This document shows, piece after piece, positions 13,430-27,400 of a stretch of DNA of 64,000 nt. Position numbers and translations under genes: made by a program. Origin of the DNA: Cephalopachus bancanus (Eukaryota > Chordata > Mammalia > Primates > Tarsiidae); NCBI GenBank assembly GCA_027257055.1, contig JAPVLO010000875.1, forward strand, positions 248,001-312,000. The letters run 5' to 3'. The notes under the pieces were generated by a model. It did no database searches. It saw only the letters and a list, made by a program, of their open reading frames with translations, and had not been told where the DNA came from. The first letter of the stretch is position 1. Every line of letters starts with the position of its first letter.

Positions 13430-15125
13430 CAGCAGGCAAAGGAGGGTGACGACAGGAAGGGTACTGGAAGGGGACGAGGGCACCAGAAGGTGCTGGGGAA
13501 ATGGGCTCTGGGTTTCCAGTCCTACAGACAGGTCTATGGCGAAAAGGGTAATAAGCCTTCCCAATACTTGAAGATGGCTCAGTGCCAGAGGGACACATGG
13601 AAGGCTAGGGCTCAGGATGGCAGGAGTTCTGCAGTTCTCCAGGCATGCTAATGCGGGGAGTCCAATGACTGAAAAGGTTAAAGGCGTCATGGCAAACTAG
13701 GCAGCTGAAGGTGACAAGCAGGGCCAAGGGCTCCTGGGCACCACCCTCTGTCCCAAGAGCAGAAGGTTTGGGGATTCTGCTTTATGCAGATGACAGGCTG
13801 TCTGGAGAAGAAAAACCTTGGGTTCCCCAAAAAAATGACTGAGGGCTAGTAGGTTGCCTGAAACGGGACAAATAGGGTCACCACGGCAAGTAATCGGCCG
13901 ATTCACCAGGCTGCATGCCCAGGGAGGCGGGGAGTGGGGGAAAGACTGAATTCCAGCCTGGGAGATCACCAGAACTTGAGCAAGGTGTCAGACTGCTGAT
14001 GGGAATATTCCCCGGGCTGCACTTATGAGGAAATGATGGCAGCCGAGAGGGATCCTAAGTCCTGAACTCCTAGGCTACTTGAAGGCCTAAAGTGTTCAAT
14101 TGTTCCTATGCGGGGTGACAGTCTGGACTACACCCCCTGCACCCCCTCTCCCCCCAAAAATCCTTGGTGATCTAGAACATACAGAGAGTGGGGGGATGGC
14201 GGAGAATGCAATGGGTAGCTGGTTTCCTGGGGCACCACAAGGAAGGCAGCGGGGTGGCAAAATGAGTGATGTGATGCTTGCCATCAGGACCCTGTGTTTC
14301 ACAGCACGTGTGCAACCTAGTGCCCATAAGGACTCTCCTGGAACCTAGTGTGCAGGCATTCTGGTTTCAAAAAATACCCCAGAGGGACAGTATCAGGGAA
14401 GGTCGTGTCTGAAAGTGCTCCCGACCAGAATCACAACAGACCCTCCAAGACCTTAGAGCCCAGGATGTAGAGTTCAGGATGAACACAATGGCCAAAGGCT
14501 CTGGGTAGCCCAGTCTATCCTAAGTGGACTGTTTGCAAAGTATGCAGTTTCCCAGCTCAAGAGATAGACAAGAACATTAGGACATTCTGAACCCAAGAGC
14601 CCGGAAAGGTTACAATTGAAGGGTGCTCTGGGACACTAACTCATGGGGAGGCCCACGCCTGAGGGGGTTTGTCATTCCGTTGCAAACAGTATAGCTGAGA
14701 AACAGAGCGGCCATAGGTTCACCAGCATTTGGCCTGCCTGGTGAACGGAAGTGTGCTGCTGGCTACTCCAAAATACAGCCAGGCCAGTGGTCAAAGACCT
14801 TTCCATTCTCAAGCAGGCAGTAAAACACTGAGCCTGAGAGAACTTCATGACCAGAACCAGGTAACAGGTTGCTTTGTTACCGCAATCAGGTAACGGGTTG
14901 GTACTTAGAAGATTTGACATTTGTACCTTCAGGCACGTGCATCTGGGTTACGGTGGCCGACAGCACTTTCTTTTTTTTCTCGAGTGGACCCATGGTGTCC
15001 AAGAGTAAGGTCTGTTTTGGGTTTCAAAGTGCTCAAATGTCCACTTGAACTTATGGCCAGAAATTTTGTGAGATCACGGATAGCCAGGCAACTTTGACAA
15101 GAGAGGGCTATGACAGGCAAGGTAT
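13430..15125. repeat. Internal tandem duplication in unit 3, first copy
   Basis: It parallels 15,126-16,800. Examples are 'agcagggccaagggctcctgg' (about 13,717 and 15,411), the 'gactctcctggaaccta/cagt' block (about 14,331 and about 16,060) and the poly-T block before 'catggtg' (about 14,967 and 16,650). The offset is close to 1.69 kb throughout the second half. Units 2 and 4 have only one copy of this block. Confidence 0.8.
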
Positions 15126-16800
15126 TGGGACTCCTCCCTGGCGTGGGAATCTGGGGATGAACCTGAAGGGCATTGGGCTTGGTGTTCCCAGCCCTATAGA
15201 TAGGTGATGACGGGAAGGTTACTGGAAGGGGACAAGGGCACTGGGAGGTGGGACGACCTAACAGGCAAGGGGCTCTGTGTTCTCAGCCGTATAAGATAGG
15301 CCGATGATGGGAAAGGCAAGCAGTTACATCTCCCCAGGACAATAACACATGGGAGCCCAGGTACTGGAAGAGCTTTAGGACTTTTGGTCCACTGGGTAAG
15401 TGAGGGCAGCAAGCAGGGCCAAGGGCTCCTGGCGGCAGACCTGTCCAGAAAACTGAATGATTTGGGATTCTGTTTCACATAGCAGGCAGGCTGACTGCAG
15501 CTGAAAAACCTGCGGTTCCCGAACTGGCAGGATGACTGATGGCCAGAAGGAACAACGGAAAGGACACATAGAGGTATCTCGGTGAGTGGTCGGCTGATTC
15601 ATCAGGGTGCTCGCCCCGGGGAGTGACTGTGTTGAGGCCTGAAAGATCACTGAAATTCTTAGCAAGCTGTCAGATTGCTGATGGAAAGATTTCCTGGGGC
15701 ACACTTATGAGGGTATGATGGTGGCTGAGAGGGATCCTGATTCCTGATCTCTCAGGCCTCCCGAAGGCTTAAACATGTCATGGTTCCCTTGAGTTGTGTC
15801 TCTACTGTGACCCCAAATTCTCTTGTTTTCACTTCAGATTAGCAGTCTTCCTCCCCCCCCAAAAAAAAAACGAAAGCAAAAACAAATAAAAGTGATTAGC
15901 TAGAACGTACAGAGGGTGAGAGCTGTTGGGGAATTGGACGATCAGCTGGTTCCCGTGGACAACACTAACTGGGTGGTATGGTGGCAAAATGATTTTACGT
16001 CGGTGATTGCCGACAGGGACCTCTTTTCCACAGCATGGGTTAAGGCTAGTGTCCATATGGACTCACCTGGAACCCAGTATGTAGGCTTTCTGGTCTCATA
16101 AAAACACCCAAAGGTACAGCATCAGGAATGGTCATGTCTGGAAGTGCTCCCAGACATTCTAATCCCTACGAGTTCCCAAGGACCAAGAGGTCAGGAGGGA
16201 CATGATGGTCAAAGGCTCTGGGAGAACAAGTCTGTCCTAAGTAAACTGTATGGAAAGTATGCAGTTCCCTAGCTCATGGGATAAATAGAAACCTAAGGAC
16301 ATTCAGAATGCAAGGAAATGGACTGGTGATGATCAGAGAGTATGCCAGTACACCAACTCATTTGGAGGTCCAGGTCTGGGTAAGTTTGTCATTCCACTGC
16401 AAACGGTATAGCTGAGAAACTGAAGGACCATAGGTTCCCTGCCATGCAGCCTGTTTGGTGAATGGATATGTGCTTCTGGATTCTCCAAACTACATTCATG
16501 CTAGTGATCAAAGAACTTTTGTTCTTGGCCAAGCAGGGTAACTCTGATCCTGAAAAATCTTCAGAACCAGAAACAGGTAGAGATTGGTACTCAGAAAATT
16601 TGATATTGCACCTACATCACCTGCATCATGGATTACAGTGGCCAACAGTGTTCACATTTTTTTTTAAAGGGAGCCATGGTGCCCCAGAATAAGACCTGTT
16701 CTAGGTTTCAAAGTTCCCTAATGTCCACATTAGGCCTCAAAATTACAGAAGAAATTTTGTGGGATTCCAGGAAGCCAAGGAACTTTGGTGTGAAGAACCC
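15126..16800. repeat. Internal tandem duplication in unit 3, second copy
   Basis: This is the second copy of the 1.7-kb block. The offset to the first copy is about 1.76 kb at its start and about 1.69 kb later, so one copy has lost or gained about 70 bp early on. Part of the lead-in (about 15,140-15,200, '...ttcccagccctatagatagg') matches unit 2 near 6,060-6,120. After 16,650 the sequence runs on collinearly into the rest of unit 3. Confidence 0.75.
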
Positions 16801-19262
16801 ACAGAAATAGAGGGTCAGAGGGACTTATTTTATGACACACGATAGGGAGTATGATGTCTAAATAGGCGGTATATATAGCACCACTGTGATGTAATGATGG
16901 TTATCAGTAGAATCATGATTTTTAGAGCAAGGGATTTTCCTTGGTAGTTAGACTGGTAGCCAAAAAGGCCCCCAGGGAGCAGTGTCTTGGCACATGGTAT
17001 TTGAAATTGCCTCTTCCAAAGCCATGATGCCGACATGCATTTTGAAGGTCCAGAGTCATGAGTAATTGAGGTAGACTCAGACCCAAATGGATCATCTTCC
17101 AGGCGGACTCACAGAAGGAACCTGTTATTCCACCACGAGTGCACCTGGGAGCCTAAAAGATCCCTAGAACCCAAGTGAAGTGGTATGTGATTAGCCAGAA
17201 CGTTTTGTGGGTACTCACACAGGAGACAGATGGTGGTCTAAAGGACTCATGATTTCTGGACCAGAGTTCAAACACTGTTGGGTCTGTGTGAGACTTGTGT
17301 TGTGAACAAAGATGCTTTGATTTCAACAGCAGGCAAGTGGGCTTATGGCTGGAGAGTCTCTGAGATCCCCAATGTGCCAGTAGGATGTGGGTAGGAAGGA
17401 CCACCAGATATTTTCAATCCAGAAAGGTCCTCATGACACTCGTGCAAGCTTACTTCAATGGCCAAAATTATTCCAGACTCCCAGAGTGTTGGATGTACTT
17501 CTCCCATTGGCCATTTATTCTCTAGCTAGGGATAAGGCTAGGGCTCCAAACACACTTGGGACTTCAGGGCCACTGGCAGTCTTCAGTCTGATCACCAAAA
17601 GGCCCTCCAAGGCAACAGCATTAACCAGATGGCCAACATGTGCCCAAAGGTATCTCTGAGAGTGAGAGGGAGTTGTGGACCTAGGCCTAAAGTTCGCCCT
17701 GCTGACAGCCTAGTAGCTAGTAGGCAGATTCTTGGTTTCCACCGCTTGGGGATGGTCTGGGGGACAAGAAGGATTTCCAGGAGCTTAGCATGAGAAGAAG
17801 TTGGTGGCAAGAATTTACCCCAGGGCATATGAGAGAGGGACAGTTGCTTGCTGGAAGGGCACTGGATTCCAGAGATTTCCAGCTCACTGAATGTCTGGAA
17901 GTGTCAGGGTTCTCCTGCTGAATGCTATCATCCTGCCTTTAACTGTTCTTCCATGAAAAGCGGGACCCCCAAGAACATGGCTTCCCCAGATTAGGCACAA
18001 GCTGTTTGCTGGTAACACAATCCCAAAATACTAGCTTGTGGTATGTTTGATAACTGGAGAGCTCCCCAGGGTACCTCAGGGATGGTAATGCAGTCATGAA
18101 AAGTGCCCCTTCACCACTGTCTTCATGGCGTTTGCCTATAGGGTCTACCTGCTTTCCACAGCACCAGGGGACCCTCAAGTGCTCCTCTAAACTTCAGTGC
18201 TAGGAGAGACTGGTCTCAGAAAGGACCCACAGAGCATCCAGGCAGAACATATCCAGCAGTGGCCCTGGGGTGACAGTGCTAAGGCATGCGTTAGACAGAG
18301 GAGTCCCCAAGGTATTTGGTAATGGGATGATCTCGATGCCCAATGAGCTCTGAGTTCCACAGCTCACAGGAAAACTGTTGATTATAAAATGTGTATGGTG
18401 GCACAGCTTTGTGTCTAGTTAGGGGTGACATGGCCACATGAAAACACAGTGGCCAGATTGAAGGCTGGTTGGAAGATACCTAGTGACACTGACATGCTGG
18501 CAGGAACTTGAGTGCAAGAGACCTGAGTTCCATTTAAATTTAGACATGTGAGGAAGAGAGAGGGCCCATATTTCCACAACTCCAAACCTGTTCAGTGGTC
18601 AGATGGGTTCCACTTGCTGCATCAAGTAGGATGGTGGCCTGAAGTTCTTGTGTTCCCAGATTCAAGGCTGCCTGAAATCTGGAAGGAACCCCAGAGTCTT
18701 ACTGAGGGGTCATTTTTATGGTGAGACAATGTTCTAAGCAGTCAGGAAAAAAGATTGTTTGGGGAGGGAAACGGGGTTTGGAATGGTTTCTGAGATGCTC
18801 ACATTTGTCATCCTTAAGGATCTGAGCTATCTGTGCATGAATCATGTATTGTGAACATCCTTGGCTTCAGCAGCAGTTAGACAAACTGGTGACCAGAAGG
18901 AAACATCTCTTGCTAGAAGTTCCCTTATCAGTAGCATCATGGAAGTACTAGGCCCAAAGGAGGTCCCTAGGGACCAGCAAGCTGAAAGTATGATTCCCAG
19001 TAGGGGTATATATTCCACATCACTGAGTCTACCCTGGATCCACGGGACTCCAGTGCTTGGGCATCTTTGTGAACTGAAGGTCGGTCCTAGCAGGAAGGCT
19101 AGGACAGTCCTTTCCTCTTCCCCCGCCTCAGCATCAGTGAGGGGCAGGCAAGTGTCTGGAAGCCCCTTGACAAATGAGAGGCTGAGATGATCACTTGTTC
19201 TGCTCCTTTTTAGCTCCTTCTCTGCTAGAGGCCTTATTCTATGGAGGAGTCCCGATTTTCAC

Positions 19263-19281
19263 CAAAAAAAAAAAAAAAAAA
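19263..19281. repeat. Poly-A run in unit 3
   Basis: A pure A run sits in otherwise array-type sequence. The matching place in unit 2 (about 10,360-10,380) has only short A-rich wording. No transposon body is attached, so slippage expansion is the simplest reading. Confidence 0.8.
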
Positions 19282-19386
19282 AGAATATGGGGTTCTGGAG
19301 TTTCTTTTGAACAATAGAGAGTGGTCTATTTGGTGGTGGAAAGGTATCCTGGGCCACCTTTGTGGGGAACGCATGGCCGCTTAGAG

Positions 19387-19648
19387 CAGTGGTCCCCAAC
19401 CTTTTTGGCATCTGGGACCAGTTTCGTGGAAGGGAGGATTATCAGGCATTAGATTCTCCTTGTGCAACTTAGATCACTTGAATGGGCAGTTCACCATAGG
19501 GTTTGTGCTCCTATGAGATTCTAATGCCACTGCTGATCTGAGAGCAGACAGAACTCCACTTGCCTGCCACTTAACTCCTGCTGTTCAGGCCAGTTCATAA
19601 CAGGTCATGGACCAAGCCAGTCTGCAGCCCAGGGATTGGGGACCCATA
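19387..19648 (+). mobile_element. MER1-type hAT DNA transposon (non-autonomous)
   Basis: It begins 'cagtggtccccaacc' and ends '...gattggggaccc', the terminal inverted repeat of the MER1 group (hAT-Charlie). It is about 262 bp, close to the family's short non-autonomous size. It is flanked by a perfect 8-bp duplication 'gcttagag' at 19,379-19,386 and 19,649-19,656, the length hAT elements make. The matching site in unit 2 (about 10,465-10,485, '...gatctgagaactcacc') is empty. Confidence 0.9.
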
Positions 19649-21196
19649 GCTTAGAGAACTCACCATTTCTGCTCCAGAAGCACCCACGGCTCTGCAGTGC
19701 CAGCCTTTTGCTATCACCAGAACTGGTAGGATTTCAACAGCTGGTAGGAGAGCCCTCCAGCTGGAAGACCCAGGGGTTCTCACATAACCCAGTGGGTTAT
19801 GGATGGTAAGGAGCCCCAGAATCTTTTCAAGGCAGGGAATCCTGGTGGCATTCACCCCAAGAGAGTACCCTGGACAAAAGAGAACCCACAGTCCCTGCAT
19901 GTTTGAAATGTTTTTTCCAACAGGCCAGTGTGGCCCCAGGCACAGGACAACAGCACAGGACTAGGCTTGGGCCCAGAAGAACCCAAAGAAATTTGATGTG
20001 CAATTAGTCTGGTTTCCACAAGAGCCCCTGGGACAGCAGTGCCAGGGCAGATGGTGTATGGGAGTGCCCCTTGTAGCATCAGCAAGGCGTCAAGAACATT
20101 TGAGAAGAGTCCCAGACCATGAAAGGGCATGATGGGCTCAGACTGAAGGAGCAGCCTAGGATTCCAGGGCATAAGGACATGGTGGGGGCCAGGGGGATGC
20201 TCAGAACTTTTGTCAGCAGGTAGGTTGGTATCAAGAAAGATCCCTGGGCATCGTGGTGAGAGAATGGTGCAGAGAGACCTCATGACTCTTATGATTGGGG
20301 GATTCCTGCAAGTCTGAAAGGCTGTTCTGAGCAACTTCAATCTTTTTCCACTGCAGGAGGCAGTTAGATTTCAGAGGACCCTGGTTGCCCAGCCTCCAAA
20401 CCTAGCCAGAAGGGATTCTTGGACACAAGGTTTTGGGAAGCTTTGTGGCCAGAAACTTTCCTAAGTTGCCACAGTGATGGTGATGTATGGCAATGATACC
20501 CCCCAAATCAACAGTTTTCCAGACAGCCTGTTGACAATAGGGCCCTGTTTCCACAGCGTGATATGAACTTTTTGCCTACAGGGTTTCCTGTGACCGAATG
20601 TGAGGCTGTTTGGTAAGTGAATAGTTATCCAGGGCACCAGTGCAAGGGTATACTTTGTCCACAGTACTTACAGGACTCCAGTGTTTTCCCAGGCAAACGT
20701 GTGGAAGAGCCATGGGACCACAGAGGCTGAGATGGACAGAAGCAAAGGGTTTCAGTTTTACTTCCCCCAGAATGTTAGATATCCCCCACCAACCCTGGTC
20801 TCCCTAGAACAAAGGCAGGCTGGCCATAAAATGACCCTATGCATTTTAGTGGAAAGGCCTTATCATGGCCAAATGTTTCCCCAGGTCACCAGCTTGATCC
20901 AAACACAGTGGCCAAAGTGATTCATGCTTTCTTCACTCGTGCATTGTGTGCAGCTGGTAGGTTTCACGACTCCCTTTGGGTGGTCGATACTATGACACAA
21001 AGTGCTCTCCATTCCACAGAAGACCACAGGAGATTGCAGAACTTCCAGAACTTCTCCAGCACATGGACCAGTTTTGGCTGAGAGGAACTTTGTCACTCAA
21101 GATGACTGAAAATTCTATGGTCGGCAGTCTACCCTGTATGCCTTGTCGTAGAGTTATAGTGGAAATACGGCTTTCCTGATGCCAAGAACATGGACA

Positions 21197-24100
21197 CATT
21201 GCTAATATAATCTTATCTTCCACAACACAGGAGCAGGCTGATGCCCTGAGCACTCCTGGGGAAACTACTGTGAAGGCTGTCAGGTGGCCAAGAGGATTAC
21301 CAAACACCCTTACAGCAGGGAAAGGTCAGAAGTTTCTATTAGAGCCCTGAGGAGGTAGAGGTTGGATGTTACAAGGCTGAAAGGGTTTCATAGTGAAAAG
21401 AATGGTGAATAGCCAAAGATCCCCCTTTTCAAATCACACAGAACTTAGCAGGGGGCAAGTGGGCCCTTGAACACTTAACAAATGAGGGGACGAGCATTCA
21501 GAGCACATGTGCTAGCTCATGGCTAGCAGACTCCTTCTATGCCCTGGCAAAAGGACTGTTCACTAACCAAAAACATTTAGTTTCTACATCCCATAAGCAG
21601 GCTGGTGCCTAAAGAACCTTGAGTTTCTTGGCGTTCAGGTAGACATGGGGCCAAAATGACTCCCAGAACCCTAGAGACATCAGGAAGTGACTGGCTGGAA
21701 ATTTCACTGGGACAGCAGGAGGTCATTTGAGGTGTGGTGTACAAAAGGGACAACAGCGTTCTGGATAGATGGCTGAAAGAAGACCCCAAGTGCCTGCTCT
21801 CATCAGAGTATGTTGTTACCTGTCAATGCCCATGTGAGTCCAGTGTACAGTCAGTCAGCTTCCCAGTTATGCAACTGGGACAACATTGCATGGGCAAACA
21901 GTGTCCAGAATTGAACCCATGGCATCAGCCTTCTGCCAACCACGTGACAAATACAGCACCTGGGTAGCACAAGGTGACCTGGAACAATGCCCCAAAAGGC
22001 TCCTGGTTCCAGAGATGGCTGGACTGCTGACAATCTATGAACCCTAGAACCAGAACAAAGGCAGACAGGGTCCTGGAAAAAAACTAGGAATCCTAGCAAG
22101 CAAGCCCACTGTTGGTCAGAAAATTCTGTGGGACACCAGCTCTGTGGATGGAGGGTGAACAGAATGGCTTTTGCATCCTCAGCTGGATAGATGACTGGGA
22201 TTCTATAGAACGTTTAGTTCCTTTTCTAGTGGTCAGGAAAATACACCAATGTGCTCTTGTTTCTACAGTAAGCATGGGGAAAATTGGCAAAGAACCATCA
22301 GTAAGTATCCTGGCACGTCAACAACCTGCGAGCCAGATGGAAACCAGGATGCTGGGGAGCCGGAAAGATGATGACTAGCAAGTTTCTGCAGGACACACCA
22401 CAGATGGAGATGCTGTGGAATGAAAAGGGGCCCATGCAACTGTACTCTGGATGCATGACTGTCAGTAGGGTCCTGAGTTCTACTGCAGCATGCAGGGGAA
22501 TGGTTCATTGAAGGTAACCTGGAACCCAGGGTGGAGACAGGCTGGTGTCAGAAAGTCAGAGAGCAGCAGCTCCAAAGCAAAATATGTGGAAGTGTTCTGG
22601 GGTGTCAGCACCCTAGGTGAAACACCTGTCGAGAAACACCCAATGTCCTAGGTTTCCAGATAAGATCGGATGCCGCAAACTGGCTCAGGTTCACAGCAGG
22701 CAAGGGAGGGCAATGACAGAAAGGGAACCGGGAAGGAATGCTGGCATGGGAAGCGGAGGGATGGACTTGGTGGACACTGGGCTCTGTGTTCCCAGTCATA
22801 TAGATAGGTCAATGGTGGGAAGGGTAAACTGTTGCTCAATACTTTGGGCAGGCTTGGGGGCAGAGGGACACCTGGAATGCCATGAAACAGGGGGGTGGAA
22901 GTTGTACAGTTCCCCAGGTATGCTGACTCTTGGGAGTCCAGTGACTGAAAGTATTCTAGGACTCATGGTACACTAGGTAGCTGAGAGCAGCAAGCAGAGC
23001 CAAGGGCTCCTGGAGCAATTCCTGTCCAGATAGAAGGATTAGGGATTTTGCTTCATGCAAGTGGCAGGATGTCTGGAGCAGGAAAACCATTGGTTCCCCC
23101 AAAAGGCAGGGAAACTGGAGTGGGGTGGGAAGAAGCACCAGAATGGACAGTTGGAAGCACAACCATGGGTGGTCAGCAGATTCACCTGGGTGCACACCCG
23201 GGGGAATGACTGAGTTGCAACCTGGGGGATCACTGGAACTTGAGAGAAGTGTCAGATTGCTGATGGGAAGATTTTCTGTGGTGCACCACTTATGAGGGAT
23301 GACAGTGACTGAGAGGGATTCTGAATCCTGAACTCTCAGACTGCCTGAAGGTGTAAAGAGTTCAATTCTTCCCTTGCAGGATGGCAGTCTGGACTACTCA
23401 CTCACCTCACCCCCACTCAAAAACAAAAACCCTTGATCATTTAGAATGTACAGATGTTGGAGAGTGGCGGTGGCAGGGACTACGATGGTCGGCCACTCCC
23501 TCAGAGCACCACAAAGCGGGCAGTAGTGTGGCTAAATGACTCTGGCAGGAGGGTTGCTGATAGGACTCTCTGGTCCACAGCACTGGTTCAACCTAGTGCC
23601 CATAACTACTGTCCTGAACCAAGTATGCAGGCATTCTGTTTTCAGAAAAGTACCCCAAAGGAATAGCATCAGGGATAATCAGGCCCGGAAGTGCTCCCTG
23701 CAGGAAGTACATTACACACTCTGAACCCTAAGAGCCCCTGAGGACCCAGAGGATGGGATGGACATGCTGGCCAACTACTCTAAGTAGCACAGTCCGTCCT
23801 ATGTAGACTGTTTGCAAAGTATGCAGTTTCCCACCTCATGGGACAAATAGGAACTTGAGGACACTCGGAACCCAAGGGCCAGGGAAGCAGGTGATGGGAG
23901 GGCACATCGGCACACCATCTCATGGGGATGTCCATGATGGAGTGGGTTCGTCGTTCCTTTGCAAATAGTATGGCTGAGGACCGGAAGGCTTTAGATTGTC
24001 CACCATCTGGCCAGTCTGGTAAATGGAAGTGTGCTCTTGTTTTCTTCATTCTCCGGTCAGACTGGTAGTCTGCCACATTCGATTCCATGGCAAGCAGCAT

Positions 24101-24430
24101 AGTTCCATTCCTGAAGTCCCTTGAGAACAGGAACCAGATAACAGATTGGTTTCCAAAGTTTCATTGTTGGTGTGTACATGTGTGTGCATACACGTGTGCA
24201 CATGCGCGCGCATTTGGGAGCCTACAGACGCAAATACATGCATAATCAGTGAGGTTCGTTGGCAGAGTGATCTCAGCTTTTCGTGGTAAATGGTGTCCTG
24301 GAGTAAGGCTATTTCAGGGTTTGAATGTGCCCATATGTCTGTGACAAGTTTCAAACGGATGGCCATAAATTCTGCAGGGTCTCAACAAACAAAGGAAATT
24401 TAAACACAAAGAACCAACGTAAATAGAATG
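21197..24430. repeat. Higher-order unit 4 (partial, broken off at right)
   Basis: It is collinear with units 1-3 from the 'ttgctaatataatc' block through the 'ggatagatgact' landmark (22,184) and the 'tggtgtcctggagtaagg' block (about 24,290). Collinearity stops at about 24,430, where the sequence jumps to a block like that at 15,150-15,200 in unit 3 ('gcactgggctctgtgtttcc'). Confidence 0.8.
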
Positions 24431-27400
24431 GGTGCACCAGAAGTCTGTGAATGATCCTGATGAGCACTGGGCTCTGTGTTTCCAGCTACTTACAGTACGA
24501 TGGTTGGAAGGGTAGTCATTCCTTGATAATAGGAATGCTGAGATTTTAATGGGCAGGAAATATGGTGGCCAGAGTTTCCCAGGGTCACCCCTGGATGGAG
24601 GCGCCATGGGTAGAAGGTTCCTCATGCACTGGTATTCTGGGTGAGTCATTTTCCAACAAGGCCACTTGTTCCACAACATGTTTGCAAGCTAGTGCCCATC
24701 CTACTACTACTTGTCAGAGTGTGTAGGCAGTCGGGTATCAGGACCTGGAGTGCCAGCACCCTAAACAGTACATGTGCAGAAGACCCCAAGTACTCCTATA
24801 GTTCGAATGGGGATGGACATGATATTTAAGAGGACTAAGTTCCCCAACTCTTTGTGTGGAGATTGGGCTTAGGGCCCATGAGGAGACACGGAGTCATAAT
24901 GGCATGTCTGAATGTATATCACAAGTTCTCCAGGGACAGTTATGTGTGGGAAGGACCTAGTCCAAAAACAATCTTGGTTCATTTCACACAATGTAAGTGA
25001 GGACATGAAAGGTCATTGTGATTTCCATGACAGGCCTGTGCACTAACCAAAAAGGGTTATTTGGTTTTACATTATGCAGGCAGACTGGTGGCCAAGAAAC
25101 TTTTATTCCAAGACAATTGTGATTATTCTGGGTCAGAAGGTACTATACAACCCTAGAGAGGGGCACGTAGGTGACCAGACATTTTGCCATGGCACCTAGG
25201 CTGTTAGCTTTGTTGAGAGAAAGGATGGTGGTATAAATTGCTCCAATGTGTAGAGTGTCCAGGATACTCCAGTATGAGGCTTATATATACTATGACCAAA
25301 CTTACTCAGGTTTCAACAGCAGGCAGGCAAGCTCATGGGTGAAAACTTCTCACATTCTATGGACAATCAGGTACAAATGAATCCCAAAACTTTTAGGGCC
25401 AGAAAGGCACTCTGACACTAACTCCATTAAATGTGATAGTGTATTGTTCTTATGTTTCCCAATTATGGCTGTATATTCCACAGTATGCGACCTTGTTGTG
25501 TCTCATAGGATTCCAGGTCACAGTCTATCTGGTCACAAAAATGGCCCCCAAGGCAACAGTACTGGATCAGATGTTGTCCTGAAGTCCCCTGCTTCTGACC
25601 CCTGTTCCAGCATGGTAGCTGACTCATGTCCAAAAGTGTCCAGAAGTGTAACAGCTCAAGATGGACACAGGAAAAACCGTCTAGTATTGATGACAGCTCT
25701 AGTAGCAGAAGCCTGTATTTCCACTCCAGAAAGACTGTCTGGGGATGTGAAGGATCCCTAGAATTTTGGCAAAAGCAGAGACTATTGGCTGGAAGTTTCT
25801 CTGGGGGCACTCGCAAGAGGGATAGATTGTAGCCAAGAAGACTCATGACTTCTGAGATTGTAAATTCACTCAATGCCTAAAGGGTTTGTGATTCCTTTGT
25901 AGGATGTCAGTGCCCTGACTATATATGTTCTCCTTCCATCACAGGAAGTCAGGATGGTCATGTGAGACCTCACTTTCCCAAGGACAGTCCGGTGACCAAA
26001 AGGGTTCCAGGTTCATTTCCATACATGGGCTAGTTGAAGACCAGAAATAATATCTAGAGATCAAAGTTTCTGGATTCTGCATCACGCTGGCCAGCTGATG
26101 GCTGAAGAATCTCTGTTTCCCAGGTACATGAGATGATGCGTCCAGAAAGAGCACTAGAACCTTGACTGATGAAACTCGCCTGTGGTCAGAACGTTCACCA
26201 GAATACATGCACCAAGAGAAGAATGGTGTTGGGGCCCAAAGGATTACCAGAACCCTAGCAGCGAGCATTCCAACTGTGGACAGAAAGTCTTCAGGGGCAC
26301 ACTCGGAAGGGATAAACAGTGACTAGGCAAGAATGATCATGATTTCTCAACTTGTTTTGCTTGCCTGAAGGAAAGAAGGCCTTATGGTTCACTTGCAGGG
26401 TGATAGTGCTCTGACCGAAAATGTTTTCTTTTCTACTTCAGGCTGGCTGTTCACCCCTAGGGAGTGGGGACTGACAGAAAACCTGGGACCCTAGCAGGCA
26501 GAAGTATGATAGCAGGAAGGTTCCACAGGATACCACAAAGAGGGCAGTATGGTGGGAAAATGATTCTGAATTAATGGTTACCAACAAAGCCCTGTGCTCC
26601 ACAGCACAGGTGCAGGCTAGTACCCATAAGAACTCTCCTGGAACCCAATATGCAGGCAGTGTGACTTCAGAAAGGATCTATGGGGCAGCGATGTCTTGGA
26701 AAGCAAGTGTTCAGAAAAACTCTAAATGTCCTAAATGTCATTATGGGTATAGACATGATGCAGAAGTATGATGGTCACAGGCTTGCATTATTTTCCAGCT
26801 GGCGGGTGATCGGTCTATAGGCTAAGGACACACAGCATGATAGAGGCTAGTTCAGATGGTGATTAGAAGGTCTCCAGAGACACTAATACTGTGAGTGCCA
26901 GATTGCAAATGGGGTTATTGGGGAATGAAAGGGCCATGGGTTGCTTTCCCCAAAATCCTCCCCACAAGCCAGACCATGACTATAAGTGTTTTGATTTTGG
27001 CATCACACTTCAGGTTCTTTCTGAGACCAGGCTGTCAACCCAGTGGATTCCAAGGTGGCGCTCATGGGCAGTAGCTTAAATCTTAAACTTAAACTTTCAG
27101 TTCCCAGGCTTGCTGGATGACTCTGTGTTGGAAGGAGCCCTAGAATCCTAGAGAAGGAGGCAGGTTGGTGCACCAAAACATACATCAATACACCTGCCCT
27201 TGGAGAAGTATGGCAGCCCAAAGGGTTGAGATTCCTAAGCCAAAAGGGACTACTGTAACCACCACAATGCCCATACTATGAGCAAGACTGCTCCAGTTTC
27301 AAGAACAGGCAGGCAAACGGATATCCAGGAAACTCCTGGGTCCCCAGCATGTTGGTGAACTTTTGGCGTGAAGAATGCCTAGCAACTTTTAAAGCCAAAT

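Larger units (their letters stand above)
12004..21196. repeat. Higher-order unit 3 (enlarged to about 9.2 kb)
   Basis: 'aatcctatc' at 12,018 recurs as 'aatcttatc' at 21,209 (9,191 bp). The extra 1.7 kb relative to unit 2 is explained by an internal tandem duplication (about 13,430-15,125 and 15,126-16,800) plus a 262-bp hAT element at 19,387. Outside these it is collinear with unit 2: the block starting 'ccagtgtggccccag' at 10,741 corresponds to 19,923, and the 'gttagggg' block at 9,414 corresponds to 18,419. Confidence 0.85.

Noticed and set aside
19852..20340. 162-codon open frame on the minus strand in unit 3
   Set aside because: The matching part of unit 2 (10,777-11,178) is open only in pieces, and no family is recognised. 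Best explained as chance openness of repeat sequence.
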